This document shows positions 19,214-27,450 of a stretch of 64,000 nt of DNA, in pieces. The notes under the pieces were generated by a model. It saw only the letters and a list, made by a program, of their open reading frames with translations. It made no database searches and was not told the origin of the DNA. Position numbers and translations under genes: made by a program. The first letter of the stretch is position 1. Every line of letters starts with the position of its first letter. Origin of the DNA: Pseudomonas sp. GM84 (GTDB taxonomy: Bacteria; Pseudomonadota; Gammaproteobacteria; Pseudomonadales; Pseudomonadaceae); assembly GCF_000282535.1 (NCBI RefSeq), contig NZ_AKJC01000325.1, positions 1 through 64,000 on the forward strand. The letters run 5' to 3'.

Positions 19214-19231
19214 TGTAAGCCTTTGCTTACT
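19214..19231 (+). promoter_or_regulatory. GacA upstream activating sequence of rsmZ
   Basis: TGTAAG-CCTTTG-CTTACT matches the GacA box TGTAAGN6CTTACA in 11 of 12 specified positions. It lies about 190 bp upstream of the predicted rsmZ +1, the distance known for GacA-controlled rsm RNA genes in Pseudomonas. Confidence 0.8.
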
Positions 19232-19403
19232 CGTGGTGTAAGCCATTGATGCAGGGGTTAGTAAATCATTGTCGTTTCCAGATCCATAAAATTCGCATCT
19301 AGTTGAAAATAAACAACTTTCTGAATATGTGGAAATGTGTCCCCGGTAATGTCTTGTGAGGTTTCTCAGTTGCCTGCCCAGCGGAAGTCGCTAGTATTCG
19401 AAC

Positions 19404-19536
19404 TGTGCACACGGACACGCACAGGCTTTCAGGAAGAAGGCCAAGGACATCGCAAGAAGCGATTCATCAGGATGATGTTTGGGACAAGCAGGGACTACGG
19501 AAAAAATGTGGGCGGGTCAAACCGCCCCTTTTTTTT
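19404..19536 (+). ncRNA. rsmZ: Regulatory small RNA RsmZ
   Basis: RNA that sequesters RsmA/RsmE translational repressors under GacS/GacA control. It sits in its usual place between rpoS and fdxA. Repeated GGA motifs in hairpin loops or single strands are visible (CAGGAAGAAGG, AAGGACA, CAGGATG, GGGACAAGCAGGGAC). A TAGTAT -10 precedes the start. The RNA ends in a terminator: GGGCGG (19510-19515) pairs with CCGCCC (19522-19527), followed by eight T. The 5' end is estimated from the -10 and could be off by a few bases. Confidence 0.9.
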
Positions 19537-19550
19537 GCCTGCAAGAAATG

Positions 19551-19577
19551 AAAAAAGGCCCGTTGCGGGCCTTTTTG
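19551..19577 (-). terminator. fdxA intrinsic terminator
   Basis: GGCCCG-TTG-CGGGCC hairpin (19557-19571) flanked by A6 on the left and T5 on the right, so it can end fdxA transcription leftward and back up rsmZ termination rightward. Confidence 0.8.
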
Positions 19578-19591
19578 TTATCTGGATGCTA

Positions 19592-19915
19592 TCAGCGTTC
19601 CAGATCGGCAATCTTGCCAGTTTTGCCATCCCACTCTTCGGCGTCCGGCAGGGCATCCTTACGCTCGGTGATGTTCGGCCAGATCTCTGCCAGCTCGGCG
19701 TTGAGCTCGATGAAGTTTTCCATGCCAGCAGGCACTTCGTCTTCCGAGAAAATCGCCTGGGCGGGGCATTCAGGCTCGCACAGTGCACAGTCGATGCACT
19801 CATCGGGATGAATGACCAGGAAGTTCGGGCCTTCGTAGAAGCAGTCCACCGGACAGACTTCCACGCAGTCGGTGTATTTGCATTTGATGCAGTTGTCGGT
19901 GACGACGAAGGTCAT
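19592..19915 (-). CDS. fdxA: 7Fe ferredoxin FdxA
   Basis: Small electron carrier with one [3Fe-4S] and one [4Fe-4S] cluster. The 107-aa protein has the seven-iron cysteine pattern: [18 protein letters not shown] in the first half and [12 protein letters not shown] in the second. Length and sequence match the Azotobacter/Pseudomonas type. It is encoded divergently from nothing nearby: it converges on rsmZ and follows mutS on the same strand after 140 bp. Confidence 0.96.
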   Translation of the reverse strand: MTFVVTDNCIKCKYTDCVEVCPVDCFYEGPNFLVIHPDECIDCALCEPECPAQAIFSEDEVPAGMENFIELNAELAEIWPNITERKDALPDAEEWDGKTGKIADLER

Positions 19916-20055
19916 TTCTAGTTTTCTCCTCAGGCGACGGCGGCGGCCCTTCCTCTCAGGGCCGCGCGGTTTACGGGTACATGGCTGCAGGCCAGGCTAA
20001 TAACCTGCAGCACCAGCAAACCGCGGCGGATTCTACCAGCTTGTAGTGGGCGCCG

Positions 20056-22629
20056 TTATAACAGGTTTTTTAGTTGATATAGCGTTTCGATAGCTTGACG
20101 CGGCGTCATGTCGTCCAAGTCCAGCTTGCCCAGCTTCTCGATGGCTGGATGTGGCAGGCTGGCGAACAGGTCACTCTGGTGCGGTGCCTGTGGCTCGCCT
20201 TTGGTTTTCTTGGTAACGGGCAATTCATGCGGCAGGCTGCTGGTTTCCAGGCGGCCCAGATGCTCGCGCGCGCGCTGGATAACCACGGAAGGTACGCCTG
20301 CCAGTTGCGCCACGGCCAGGCCATAGCTCTGGCTGGCGGGGCCAGGCAGGACATGGTGCAGGAACACGATGCGCTCGTTGTGCTCGGTAGCGTTCAGGTG
20401 CACGTTGGCCACCAGGGGTTCGCTTTCCGGCAGTACGGTGAGCTCGAAGTAGTGGGTGGCGAACAAGGTGTAGGCGCGCAGTTGCGCCAGACGCTCGGCG
20501 GCAGCCCAGGCCAGCGACAGGCCGTCGAAGGTGCTGGTGCCGCGGCCGACCTCGTCCATCAGCACCAGGCTGCGGTCGGTAGCGTTGTGCAGGATGTTGG
20601 CGGTTTCGCTCATCTCGACCATGAAGGTCGAACGCCCACCGGCCAGGTCGTCGCTGGAGCCGATGCGGGTGAAGATGCGGTCGACGAGCGACAGCTCGCA
20701 GCTGGCCGCCGGAACGAAGCTGCCGATATGCGCCATCAGCACGATCAGTGCGGTCTGGCGCATGTAAGTGGATTTACCGCCCATGTTCGGGCCGGTGATG
20801 ATCAGCATACGCGTGCTGTTGTCCAGGCTCAGGTCGTTGGCCACGAACGGGGTGGTCAGCACCTGCTCGACGACCGGATGACGGCCCTGGTCGATGCGCA
20901 GGCAAGGCTCGTCGACGAAGCGCGGGCAATTGAGGTCGAGGTTCAGCGCACGCTCGGCCAGGTTGCTCAGCACATCCAGCTCGGCCAGGGCGGCGGCGCT
21001 GTCTTGCAGCGGAGCAAGATGGCTGATGAGGGTTTCCAGCAACGCGTCATAGAGCATTTTTTCGCGGGCCAGGGCACGGCTCTTGGCCGACAGTGCCTTG
21101 TCCTCGAACGCCTTCAGCTCGGGCGTGATGAAGCGCTCGGCACCTTTGAGCGTTTGCCGGCGAATATAGTCGCCCGGTGCCTGTTCGGCCTGCTTGGTGG
21201 GCAGTTCGATGAAGTAGCCGTGCACGCGGTTGTAGCCGACCTTCAGGTTGGCAAGGCCGGTGCGGGCTTTCTCGCGGGTTTCCAGGTCGATCAGGAACTG
21301 GCCGGCGTTTTCGCTGATGGCCAGCAATTCATCCAGGTCGTTGTCGTATCCGGCCTTGAGCACGCCGCCGTCGCGAATCACCGCCGGCGGGTTGTCGATG
21401 ATCGCCCGCTCCAGCAGGCTGGCCAGTTCTGGGTATGTGCCGGTGATAGCGGCCAGGCGCGCCAGGTGCGGGGCCTCCAGCTCGGCCATGGCGTTTTGCA
21501 GTTCAGGCAGGGCACAGAGGGCATCGCGCAGGCGCGCCAGGTCGCGCGGGCGGGCATTGCGCAGGCCGATACGGGCGAGAATCCGCTCGATATCGCCAAT
21601 GTCCTTGAGCTGCGGCTGCAGTTTTTCGAAGCGATAGCCATCGAGCAGGCAGCGGATCGAATCCTGGCGCGCTTGCAATACCTTGGGGTCGCGCAGCGGG
21701 CGGTTCAGCCAGCGCGTCAACAGGCGGCTGGCCATGGCAGTCTGGCAGCGGTCGAGCACCGACTGCAGGGTGTTGTCCCGCCCGCCGGCCAAGTTGATGT
21801 CCAGCTCGAGGTTGCGGCGGCTGGCGCCGTCGAGGATCACCGTATCATCGAGGCGTTCGTGACGCAGGCTGCGCAGGTGGGGCAGGGCAGTGCGCTGGGT
21901 TTCCTTGGCGTAGGTCAGCAGGCAGCCGGCAGCGCCGATGGCCAGGGTCAGCTTGTCGCAGCCGAAGCCTTTCAGGTCCTTGGTCGCGAATTGCTGGCAC
22001 AGCGCCTTGCGCGCCGAGTCGCGGTCGAAGTCCCAGGGGGCGCGCCGACGTGCACCCGGACGCTTCTCGGCCGGCAGGTCGCGCGGCCAGTCGTCGGGGA
22101 TCAGCAGCTCGACCGGGTTGAGGCGTTCAAGCTCGGCCAGCAGGTTCTCCCAGCCCTTGATTTCCTGAACACTGAAGTTGCCGCTGGTGATGTCCAGCAC
22201 CGCCAGGCCGAACAAGCGCTCATCACCCAGCAGCGCGGCGATCAGGTTGTCGCGGCGCTCGTCCAGCAGCGCCTCGTCACTGACCGTGCCAGGGGTGATG
22301 ATGCGCACCACCTGGCGCTCGACCGGGCCTTTGCTGGTGGCGGGGTCGCCAATCTGTTCGCAGATCACCACCGACTCGCCGAGCTTGACCAGTTTGGCCA
22401 GGTAGCCTTCCAGCGAATGGAACGGAATTCCGCACATGGGGATCGACTGGCCGGCCGACTGACCGCGCGCGGTCAGGGTGATATCCAGCAGTTTCGCGGC
22501 TTTTTTCGCATCTTCGTAGAAGATTTCGTAGAAGTCGCCCATGCGGTAGAACATCAGCTGGTCCGGGTGCTGGTTTTTCAGCTTCCAGTACTGCTGCATC
22601 ATTGGGGTGTGATCGGAAAGACTGGACAT
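20056..22629 (-). CDS. mutS: DNA mismatch repair protein MutS
   Basis: Mismatch-recognition ATPase. The 857-aa protein starts [18 protein letters not shown] and has the mismatch-binding wedge motif MGDFYEIF (Phe and Glu that contact the mispair) near residue 33, the connector and lever domains, the Walker A loop GPNMGGKST near 625, and the Walker B segment [16 protein letters not shown]. The prophage starts immediately upstream of its start codon, so the native upstream region may have been displaced. Confidence 0.97.
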   Translation of the reverse strand: MSSLSDHTPMMQQYWKLKNQHPDQLMFYRMGDFYEIFYEDAKKAAKLLDITLTARGQSAGQSIPMCGIPFHSLEGYLAKLVKLGESVVICEQIGDPATSKGPVERQVVRIITPGTVSDEALLDERRDNLIAALLGDERLFGLAVLDITSGNFSVQEIKGWENLLAELERLNPVELLIPDDWPRDLPAEKRPGARRRAPWDFDRDSARKALCQQFATKDLKGFGCDKLTLAIGAAGCLLTYAKETQRTALPHLRSLRHERLDDTVILDGASRRNLELDINLAGGRDNTLQSVLDRCQTAMASRLLTRWLNRPLRDPKVLQARQDSIRCLLDGYRFEKLQPQLKDIGDIERILARIGLRNARPRDLARLRDALCALPELQNAMAELEAPHLARLAAITGTYPELASLLERAIIDNPPAVIRDGGVLKAGYDNDLDELLAISENAGQFLIDLETREKARTGLANLKVGYNRVHGYFIELPTKQAEQAPGDYIRRQTLKGAERFITPELKAFEDKALSAKSRALAREKMLYDALLETLISHLAPLQDSAAALAELDVLSNLAERALNLDLNCPRFVDEPCLRIDQGRHPVVEQVLTTPFVANDLSLDNSTRMLIITGPNMGGKSTYMRQTALIVLMAHIGSFVPAASCELSLVDRIFTRIGSSDDLAGGRSTFMVEMSETANILHNATDRSLVLMDEVGRGTSTFDGLSLAWAAAERLAQLRAYTLFATHYFELTVLPESEPLVANVHLNATEHNERIVFLHHVLPGPASQSYGLAVAQLAGVPSVVIQRAREHLGRLETSSLPHELPVTKKTKGEPQAPHQSDLFASLPHPAIEKLGKLDLDDMTPRQAIETLYQLKNLL

Positions 22630-22652
22630 TCAAGGCCTTGAAGCAATGCGTC

Positions 22653-22679
22653 TATTAGACAATGGCAAAGTGTCTAATA
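22653..22679. other. Inverted repeat at the mutS-prophage border, attL candidate
   Basis: TATTAGACA (22653-22661) and TGTCTAATA (22671-22679) form a perfect 9-bp inverted repeat around a 9-bp spacer. It ends one base before the integrase stop codon and lies 24 bp upstream of mutS. A short inverted repeat round a spacer is the usual form of a tyrosine-recombinase core site. No matching copy is found at the right end of the window, so the att role is unproven; it could also be an operator upstream of mutS. Confidence 0.4.
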
Positions 22680-23657
22680 CTACAGGCTTTTTTTCGGCAA
22701 TGCTGGTGGCTGTGCCACATCAATTTCACGAAGCCGCAGATAGCGCTTGGTCATCTTCGCATCGGTGTGACCACCGAGCTTCTGGGCGTCGTTGCCCTGC
22801 TTGTCGGTGTCGGTCAGCGACTTGGCGCGCAGGTCGTGGATGGTCGCTCCAGTTACCTTCGCTTTCTCGCACGCTTTCTTGAAGGCGTCCTTGACCGTCT
22901 CATAGGAGACTGGCTTGCCTCCGCCCCGGGTGCAGAACAGCGTCAGCCCGCGCACCTTCCGGGGCAGGGCCTTGGCCCGGACTATCAGCTGTTCGAGGTC
23001 CGGCGTCATCCCGACGATGAGCTTGGCGCCCGTCTTCTGCTGGTCAAAGGCAATGCCCTTGTCGCTGATGTCGGACAGCCTGATGGCGAGCACGTCGCCG
23101 ATCCGCTGGCCAGTGAGGTAGCACATCTCGAGTATGGACCTGATGTAGGGTGATGCCGCGTCGCAGATGGCTGAGAACTCGTCATCGTTGATGTAGCGGT
23201 CACGCTTCTTCTCGGTATGGCGCTTGATGCCAGTGCAGGGGTTGGAGTCGACGATCTGTTGCTCCAGCGCGTAGGCGAACACCATGCGGAGGAACGAGAT
23301 CACACGGTTTGCCATGTTCGGAGTGTCAGACATGTGCAGTTTCAGGGCTGCAACGTGACGTGGCAGCACCTGGCGTGGCTCGAATTCGGCCAGGTGATGC
23401 TTCAGCTTTGCCGATGCTGCCTCGTATTGCTTCACGGTGTTTGCCGCCAGGCGTCCGCGCATGGCATCCAAGGCGTCGTCAATCAGCTTGGGCATGCCGC
23501 CCTTGCCCTTGCCGCCCATGATCTTCGCGTATGCCAGCAGGGCCCCCTGATAATCGCTATCAAGTCGCTCCCACTTCCCCTTCTTCACCAGGTAGTAAGC
23601 GCCGTGCTTTATGTACATGCACGGCGGCAGGTGTCTGTCTTTTTTCCGTGGACGCAT
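22680..23657 (-). CDS. int: Prophage tyrosine integrase
   Basis: Site-specific recombinase for phage integration and excision. The 325-aa protein has an N-terminal arm-binding part, a SAM-like core-binding domain (about 55-140) and a C-terminal catalytic domain with the full active-site set: Arg185 (GQRIGD), Lys208, His274 and Arg277 (HDLR), His297 (GGHTDA) and Tyr306. It reads toward mutS and its stop abuts the attL candidate, the typical edge position. A second, unrelated recombinase is encoded at 39,572. Confidence 0.95.
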   Translation of the reverse strand: MRPRKKDRHLPPCMYIKHGAYYLVKKGKWERLDSDYQGALLAYAKIMGGKGKGGMPKLIDDALDAMRGRLAANTVKQYEAASAKLKHHLAEFEPRQVLPRHVAALKLHMSDTPNMANRVISFLRMVFAYALEQQIVDSNPCTGIKRHTEKKRDRYINDDEFSAICDAASPYIRSILEMCYLTGQRIGDVLAIRLSDISDKGIAFDQQKTGAKLIVGMTPDLEQLIVRAKALPRKVRGLTLFCTRGGGKPVSYETVKDAFKKACEKAKVTGATIHDLRAKSLTDTDKQGNDAQKLGGHTDAKMTKRYLRLREIDVAQPPALPKKSL

Positions 23658-23684
23658 CAGTCCGGCTCCTTCACGCCATTTGCG

Positions 23685-23712
23685 TTGACGGGTCTAGCAC
23701 CAGATGCTATTA
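23685..23712 (+). promoter_or_regulatory. Possible promoter of the GHKL/STAS/membrane cassette
   Basis: TTGACG (23685-23690) followed after 16 bp by CTATTA (23707-23712), in the 98-bp gap between the divergent integrase and the first cassette gene. This is a prediction from the bases only. Confidence 0.35.
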
Positions 23713-23755
23713 GCACCTCCCAGAAAGGATTTGCTAAGCACTGGAGCAGCTGCAA

Positions 23756-24850
23756 TTGAAAAAAATCGATCCGAATCGGGAGCTTTATCGACGCAGAGCA
23801 GGCGTCGCTCGCTGGCTTAACGAGCTGTCGAGAAAGGGCCTTTCGTATTCGGTCAGGAAGGAGTCTCGCGTTTCCAAAGGGGCTGGCTGGGAAGTCATCG
23901 TCGCCCCGAAGATCATTTCCATTTATAGCTTTGGCGAACGCACAAAGCATTACGAGGAAACGCTCCGTTTCTTGGACGACATAAAACGTCGATTCCTCAG
24001 AAAAGACTGCTTCATAGATTTTAGTAAGACTACTAGTATTACCGCGGCGGCTCTGGTGGTTGTCTATGCAGCGCTGGATGATGTCCGAATTAAGCGATCT
24101 GGGAAAGCCGAGGTTATTTGGTCCAAGACCAACAAAAGAGTTAATGCAATCCTTAGGGCGAATAATATACACAAGCTCATTAAGGGCGTTAAGTTTAGCT
24201 ATGCGCTCGACAGTGTGAAGGCTATGCCTGTTGTCTCTAGTGTTGGTAATGAGATGATGGAAGATATCATTGACTTTATCCAGAAGCGTGTCTATGTCGA
24301 TATGAGTCCTGCGACTGAGCATATATACGGCGATGCCGTGTCTGAGACTATAAATAACGTCAGATTGCATGCTTATCCTGATGCGGCTTCAAATGATAAG
24401 AAATGGTGGTTGATGTGCAGTGTTGTTGGTAAGCAACTATATTTGGCTATCTATGATACTGGGGTCGGCATTCCAAAAACTGTAGTTGATCGCCCGTGGT
24501 TCTGGCGTGCCGTGGAAATTACTCATCCTGATAAGTACTCTGATCTTGTGGCGGCCTATCCTGAACGAGAGAAATCTTTGCTTTTAGCACTGGTCCCGAC
24601 TAAGATATCTGATGAGGATCTGATATATTTGTCAATGCAGGGTGATGTATCTGGAACGAAAGTTGATAAGCATGGTCAAGGTAGTAAGAGCATTATGGCC
24701 CTTGTTAACGATACGGAAGATGGTGTTTTGTGGGTGTTTAGTAACAAAGGGCTTTATAAGTTCAATCAATCGGACAAGAAGCCTGAGTTGTATCGGTTGC
24801 CAAAGTCTTTTCCAGGAACTTTGGTCCAGTGGAATATTGAGTTGCCTTAA
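23756..24850 (+). CDS. STAS-like / GHKL ATPase fusion protein
   Basis: The 364-aa protein probably combines an N-terminal STAS-like fold (about 50-145, with FIDFSKTTSITAAALVVVYAALD) and a C-terminal GHKL (HATPase_c) ATP-binding domain (about 185-362). In the latter I see the N box ETINNVRLHA (Glu197, Asn201), G1 DTGVGIP (234-240), G2 HGQGSKSI (306-313) and a G3-like GTLVQW (354-359). There is no DHp, receiver or sensor domain, so it resembles an anti-sigma-type (SpoIIAB/RsbT/RsbW) switch kinase rather than a classic histidine kinase. Start is TTG 23756 with GGAG at 23742-23745. The gene is visibly A+T-richer than its neighbours, a sign of recent acquisition. It heads a three-gene unit. Function not known; candidate defence or stress switch. 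Confidence 0.75.
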   Translation: MKKIDPNRELYRRRAGVARWLNELSRKGLSYSVRKESRVSKGAGWEVIVAPKIISIYSFGERTKHYEETLRFLDDIKRRFLRKDCFIDFSKTTSITAAALVVVYAALDDVRIKRSGKAEVIWSKTNKRVNAILRANNIHKLIKGVKFSYALDSVKAMPVVSSVGNEMMEDIIDFIQKRVYVDMSPATEHIYGDAVSETINNVRLHAYPDAASNDKKWWLMCSVVGKQLYLAIYDTGVGIPKTVVDRPWFWRAVEITHPDKYSDLVAAYPEREKSLLLALVPTKISDEDLIYLSMQGDVSGTKVDKHGQGSKSIMALVNDTEDGVLWVFSNKGLYKFNQSDKKPELYRLPKSFPGTLVQWNIELP

Positions 24851-24852
24851 TT

Positions 24853-25176
24853 ATGCATACCATAACGGTGGTAAAAGACTTCAACAAAAGGCCCTATGGT
24901 CGCTACCCCGAGGATGGAGAGGGTTGCGGTCAGTTTTTTCGGCAAAATGTATTGGCGCCTGCGCTCCGTGATTATGACGAAGTGCATGTGGTGCTTGATG
25001 GTTATAACCGCTATGGAAGGTCTTTTTTGGACGAGGCATTCGGAGGGTTGATTCGCGACGAGGGCTTTAAATTCGAAGACCTGAAGCGTAGATTGAAGTA
25101 CACCCATTCCTTGGTCAAAAGCATCGAGATAGTTATCGCTGACAGGCTTGAAGCTGCCAGGAAGGCCTGTGAATGA
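24853..25176 (+). CDS. STAS-like domain (DUF4325) protein
   Basis: The 107-aa protein shows the DUF4325 pattern: a glycine-aromatic N-terminus (FNKRPYGRYPEDGEG), a central strand with DEVHVVLDGYNRYG, and GRSFLDEAFGGLIRDEGF (55-72). DUF4325 proteins are STAS-like and often encoded beside GHKL ATPases. By analogy with SpoIIAA/SpoIIAB it could be the regulatory partner of the upstream ATPase; this is inference. It begins 2 bp after that gene and overlaps the next by 4 bp (ATGA), so the three are co-translated. Confidence 0.7.
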   Translation: MHTITVVKDFNKRPYGRYPEDGEGCGQFFRQNVLAPALRDYDEVHVVLDGYNRYGRSFLDEAFGGLIRDEGFKFEDLKRRLKYTHSLVKSIEIVIADRLEAARKACE

Positions 25177-25823
25177 ATTTAGAGAATGTTCCTGGTCAAC
25201 TCATAGCGTTGGCCTTGGGTTGGTCGTTTACTGTATTTATTCAGAACAGATCTAATCGGCGTGCGGAAGCTTTAAAGCGTAAAGATAAGATCATTGATAA
25301 ACTTGAAGATCTTGCAGATTGGGTTGAGTCCGAGATTGGTAAGGATGACTTTTCATCTGTGCGGACTGAATCGACTTTTTCTGGTCTCGTAACTCAGATT
25401 GAGGTTAGGATTGGGCACCTAAATCGTCATATCGGAAAAGAAGTTTTCGATGCAAGTCTTCTCTCAAGTATTCGTGAGATCGAGATACATGAGAAGGCCG
25501 AGGATAACACCGAAACGCCTTATCTCATCCGCGATGCGGCTGCTGATGTAACTGAGCAAATCGAAATGTGCTGCGATCAAGAGTACTTCGCAAGACGAGG
25601 TGTTGTCGCGGCACTGAATGACTACTATCACTGGTTTAGAGGTGGTATTGCTTTAGTTGTGCTTTTGATTCTCCTATTTGCTTTTTGCCAGTTCTATAAG
25701 AATTATATCCACATTCCGATTGGGACTTGCGTCTACGGATCGCAGTGCGTCCAGGGCCCGATAGCCCCCCCGTTGAATGACATTCCTGGGCATCGGAAGT
25801 ATATCGAGCCTTTGACAAAATAG
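25173..25823 (+). CDS. Two-TM membrane protein, third gene of cassette
   Basis: Unrecognised 216-aa protein. A hydrophobic N-terminal segment (about 8-24) is followed by a basic stretch (RSNRRAEALKRK), a long charged, mostly helical domain (about 35-150), a strong membrane helix (about 158-174, GIALVVLLILLFAFCQF) and a 42-residue tail with two cysteines (CVYGSQC). With the basic loop inside, the tail would be periplasmic. Low G+C and the ATGA overlap tie it to the two upstream genes. As the only membrane member it is the natural effector or sensor of the unit; no enzymatic motif is seen. Confidence 0.6.
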   Translation: MNLENVPGQLIALALGWSFTVFIQNRSNRRAEALKRKDKIIDKLEDLADWVESEIGKDDFSSVRTESTFSGLVTQIEVRIGHLNRHIGKEVFDASLLSSIREIEIHEKAEDNTETPYLIRDAAADVTEQIEMCCDQEYFARRGVVAALNDYYHWFRGGIALVVLLILLFAFCQFYKNYIHIPIGTCVYGSQCVQGPIAPPLNDIPGHRKYIEPLTK

Positions 25824-25834
25824 CTTTCCGCTCA

Positions 25835-25852
25835 GCCGCTCTTCAGAGCGGC
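25835..25852. terminator. Hairpin between convergent operons
   Basis: GCCGCTCT (25835-25842) and AGAGCGGC (25845-25852) form a perfect 8-bp stem between the end of the three-gene cassette and the end of the leftward early operon. The U tract is poor on both sides. Confidence 0.4.
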
Positions 25853-25867
25853 ATTGTGATGCCCCTC

Positions 25868-26059
25868 TCAAAGCCGCAACTGCGGTCCTTTCTTTTCGGC
25901 TTGGCCACCCAGTCGGGCGAGTACGACTTGCCTCAGCACTTTTGGTTTCCCGTCTGCTCCAATCACATAGCCAAATTTCCAGTCCTCTAGCCAGCGTACC
26001 TGGTCCTTGGGGCGGAGGTAGCCCGTCATGTCGGCTACTTCATCCGGTGTCATGAACAT
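25868..26059 (-). CDS. DUF4224 family protein (excisionase-like)
   Basis: The 63-aa protein begins MFMTPDEVADMTGYLRPKDQVRWLEDW and continues with GADGKPKVLRQVV, the DUF4224 pattern. These small proteins with a MerR/excisionase-like HTH are common next to phage integrases and probably assist excision. It is the last gene of the leftward early operon; the three-gene cassette separates it from int. Confidence 0.75.
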   Translation of the reverse strand: MFMTPDEVADMTGYLRPKDQVRWLEDWKFGYVIGADGKPKVLRQVVLARLGGQAEKKGPQLRL

Positions 26060-26097
26060 GGTTGGTCTCCACGCCGCCGGTGGCGGCAGGTTGTGGG

Positions 26098-26415
26098 TTA
26101 GTCGCAGCTGCTGGAGCTGGCGCCGCTATCACTGGAGCTACTGCTGTCGCTTGACGAGTAACTGCCGCCGCTGTCGTAGCTGCTGTAGTCACGGCTGGAG
26201 CAGTAGCTGCTGGTGCTGCGCGATGGTTCGTAGTTGTCGGCCTGGTAGGCTGGATGCAGCGGCCTGACGGGGCTCAACGGGTTGAGCGGATCAAGCATCG
26301 GATCTTGCCTGCCGGCTGCCGGGCTGAGTCCGCGTGCGAACCCTGTCGGTGCCATAATCGGGCGCGGCTCGGGCTTCTTCTTTCGCTTGAACATGCGAGC
26401 CAAGAAATTGAGCAT
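26098..26415 (-). CDS. Serine-rich hypothetical protein
   Basis: Unrecognised 105-aa protein. The start at 26415 (MLNFLARMFKRKKK) has GGAGAG 4 nt upstream; an ATG four codons earlier overlaps that site. The N-terminus is a short amphipathic or hydrophobic stretch with a basic patch, the middle is Pro-rich, and the last about 35 residues are an Asp/Ser/Tyr repeat region ending in a Ser-rich Cys-Asp tail. Such low-complexity tails are likely disordered. Confidence 0.55.
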   Translation of the reverse strand: MLNFLARMFKRKKKPEPRPIMAPTGFARGLSPAAGRQDPMLDPLNPLSPVRPLHPAYQADNYEPSRSTSSYCSSRDYSSYDSGGSYSSSDSSSSSDSGASSSSCD

Positions 26416-26463
26416 GAGTCTCTCCATGCCCGCGCATGTCGGCGGGCTTGAGTAGTTGGGGGA

Positions 26464-26664
26464 TTAGGATTCTGTGAGAGGTGCCGGGATGGCCTGGGCT
26501 TTCCACTCGGCGTCCATCTTCCAGGCAATGCAGGGCGGCTCGGTCTTGCTCTTGTAGCCGCCGAGCCAGTAGTAGCCACTGTGCTTGGATGTGCCGCAGA
26601 TGCTGCAGGTGTACCAACTGCCGAAGCCCCTGGCAGAGAATGGCTGGTACTGGTGGTTGTTCAC
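26464..26664 (-). CDS. Small CxxC protein
   Basis: Unrecognised 66-aa protein starting at GTG 26664, chosen because GAGG lies 6 nt upstream and its GTGA overlaps the stop of the preceding mini-ORF. It contains WYTCSICGTSKHSGYYW, where CSIC plus nearby His may bind zinc. It is part of the early left operon. Confidence 0.5.
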   Translation of the reverse strand: MNNHQYQPFSARGFGSWYTCSICGTSKHSGYYWLGGYKSKTEPPCIAWKMDAEWKAQAIPAPLTES

Positions 26665-26714
26665 CGCGGGCCTCGGTAGATCAGGTAGGCCATGTCCATC
26701 AGGGGCAGGATCAT
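26661..26714 (-). CDS. Possible 17-aa leader or miniprotein
   Basis: An ATG overlapping the stop of the upstream gene (ATGA) opens a 17-codon frame, MILPLMDMAYLIYRGPR, whose stop overlaps the GTG of the next gene (GTGA). Its role may be only to keep ribosomes coupled between the flanking genes. Existence is inferred from the overlaps alone. Confidence 0.25.
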   Translation of the reverse strand: MILPLMDMAYLIYRGPR

Positions 26715-27061
26715 TGCTGCTTCTCCTGTGCGCGGCGTGAAACACCTTCCATGATGGCGATCGACATGCGCCGCCGTTCTTGCACGGCCGGGCTATCCGG
26801 ATCGTAATTCGGGCCGAGATAAGTTTTCGGGTCGGTGGCCATGGCGCGCTTGATGCGCTGGAATTGCTCGTCACGCTGCCAGACGCTGCTCCAGGTCAAG
26901 AACGGTTTCTTGCCTTTCTCCTCACCCTCGGCCAGCTTCCAGATTGCCTGACGGTCGAAGGTCATGAGCCCGTCCATGGCGCACACGGCCAGCCGCAGTT
27001 CGTCGTATTCCGGGCGCTCGCCGGATTTCGCAGCATCGATGATCTCGCCGAGGGTCTTCAT
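26711..27061 (-). CDS. Hypothetical phage early protein
   Basis: Unrecognised 116-aa soluble protein, MKTLGEIIDAAKSGERPEYDELRLAV at its N-terminus. It overlaps the upstream gene by 4 bp (ATGA at 27058-27061), so it is coupled to it. No motif indicates a function. Confidence 0.6.
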   Translation of the reverse strand: MKTLGEIIDAAKSGERPEYDELRLAVCAMDGLMTFDRQAIWKLAEGEEKGKKPFLTWSSVWQRDEQFQRIKRAMATDPKTYLGPNYDPDSPAVQERRRMSIAIMEGVSRRAQEKQQ

Positions 27062-27450
27062 GGCATCAACTCCTTAGGAACTCGCACGATCGGGCCGAGC
27101 TTTGCGTGGACCAGGGCGCGGCAGAAGGCAATAAGGGGCGTAGGCCCTGAGAGCCATGTTGAGTTGATCGGGCCTGCGCTGCAGCCACATGGGCCGCCTG
27201 ACAAGTACCGGTCATGGCTCAAGCCTGCCTGGTACTTGTCGATCAGTGGTCCACCGACTGCCCAGTTCTCCTGCGGGTCATAGCGCACTTCGCGGATTGT
27301 GACCTCGCCGGTGTAGCGGACGAACACCCGCCACGGGTTGCCGTAAATGGGTGGGGCAAGGAGCACGTCCAAGCTTTCCGCCCTGCCAACCGCCCAGGCC
27401 AGGGGCTCGCCGGCCAGGTGTGCTGTGCGCACTTCGATCAAGTCGGTCAT
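27058..27450 (-). CDS. DUF2591-like phage protein
   Basis: The 130-aa protein has the layout of the DUF2591/NinX-like family: N-terminal LAGEPLAWAVGRAES, a central WAVGGPLIDKY (the recurrent W.GGP.I pattern) and a C-terminal LIAFCRALVHAKLGPIVRVP. The family is common in early regions of lambdoid phages; its role is unknown. It overlaps both neighbours by 4 bp. Confidence 0.65.
   Translation of the reverse strand: MTDLIEVRTAHLAGEPLAWAVGRAESLDVLLAPPIYGNPWRVFVRYTGEVTIREVRYDPQENWAVGGPLIDKYQAGLSHDRYLSGGPCGCSAGPINSTWLSGPTPLIAFCRALVHAKLGPIVRVPKELMP

Larger units (their letters stand above)
18989..19403. other. Intergenic region rpoS-rsmZ
   Basis: This 415-bp gap has no gene. It holds the rpoS terminator, a long-armed REP pair, the GacA upstream activating sequence and an A+T-rich rsmZ promoter region with a -10-like TAGTAT at 19392-19397, each listed separately. 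Confidence 0.8.

Noticed and set aside
20095-22641. 848-codon plus-strand frame opposite mutS
   Set aside because: Pure shadow of mutS; composition is Gln/Val/Ala-rich and there is no ribosome site or family signal.
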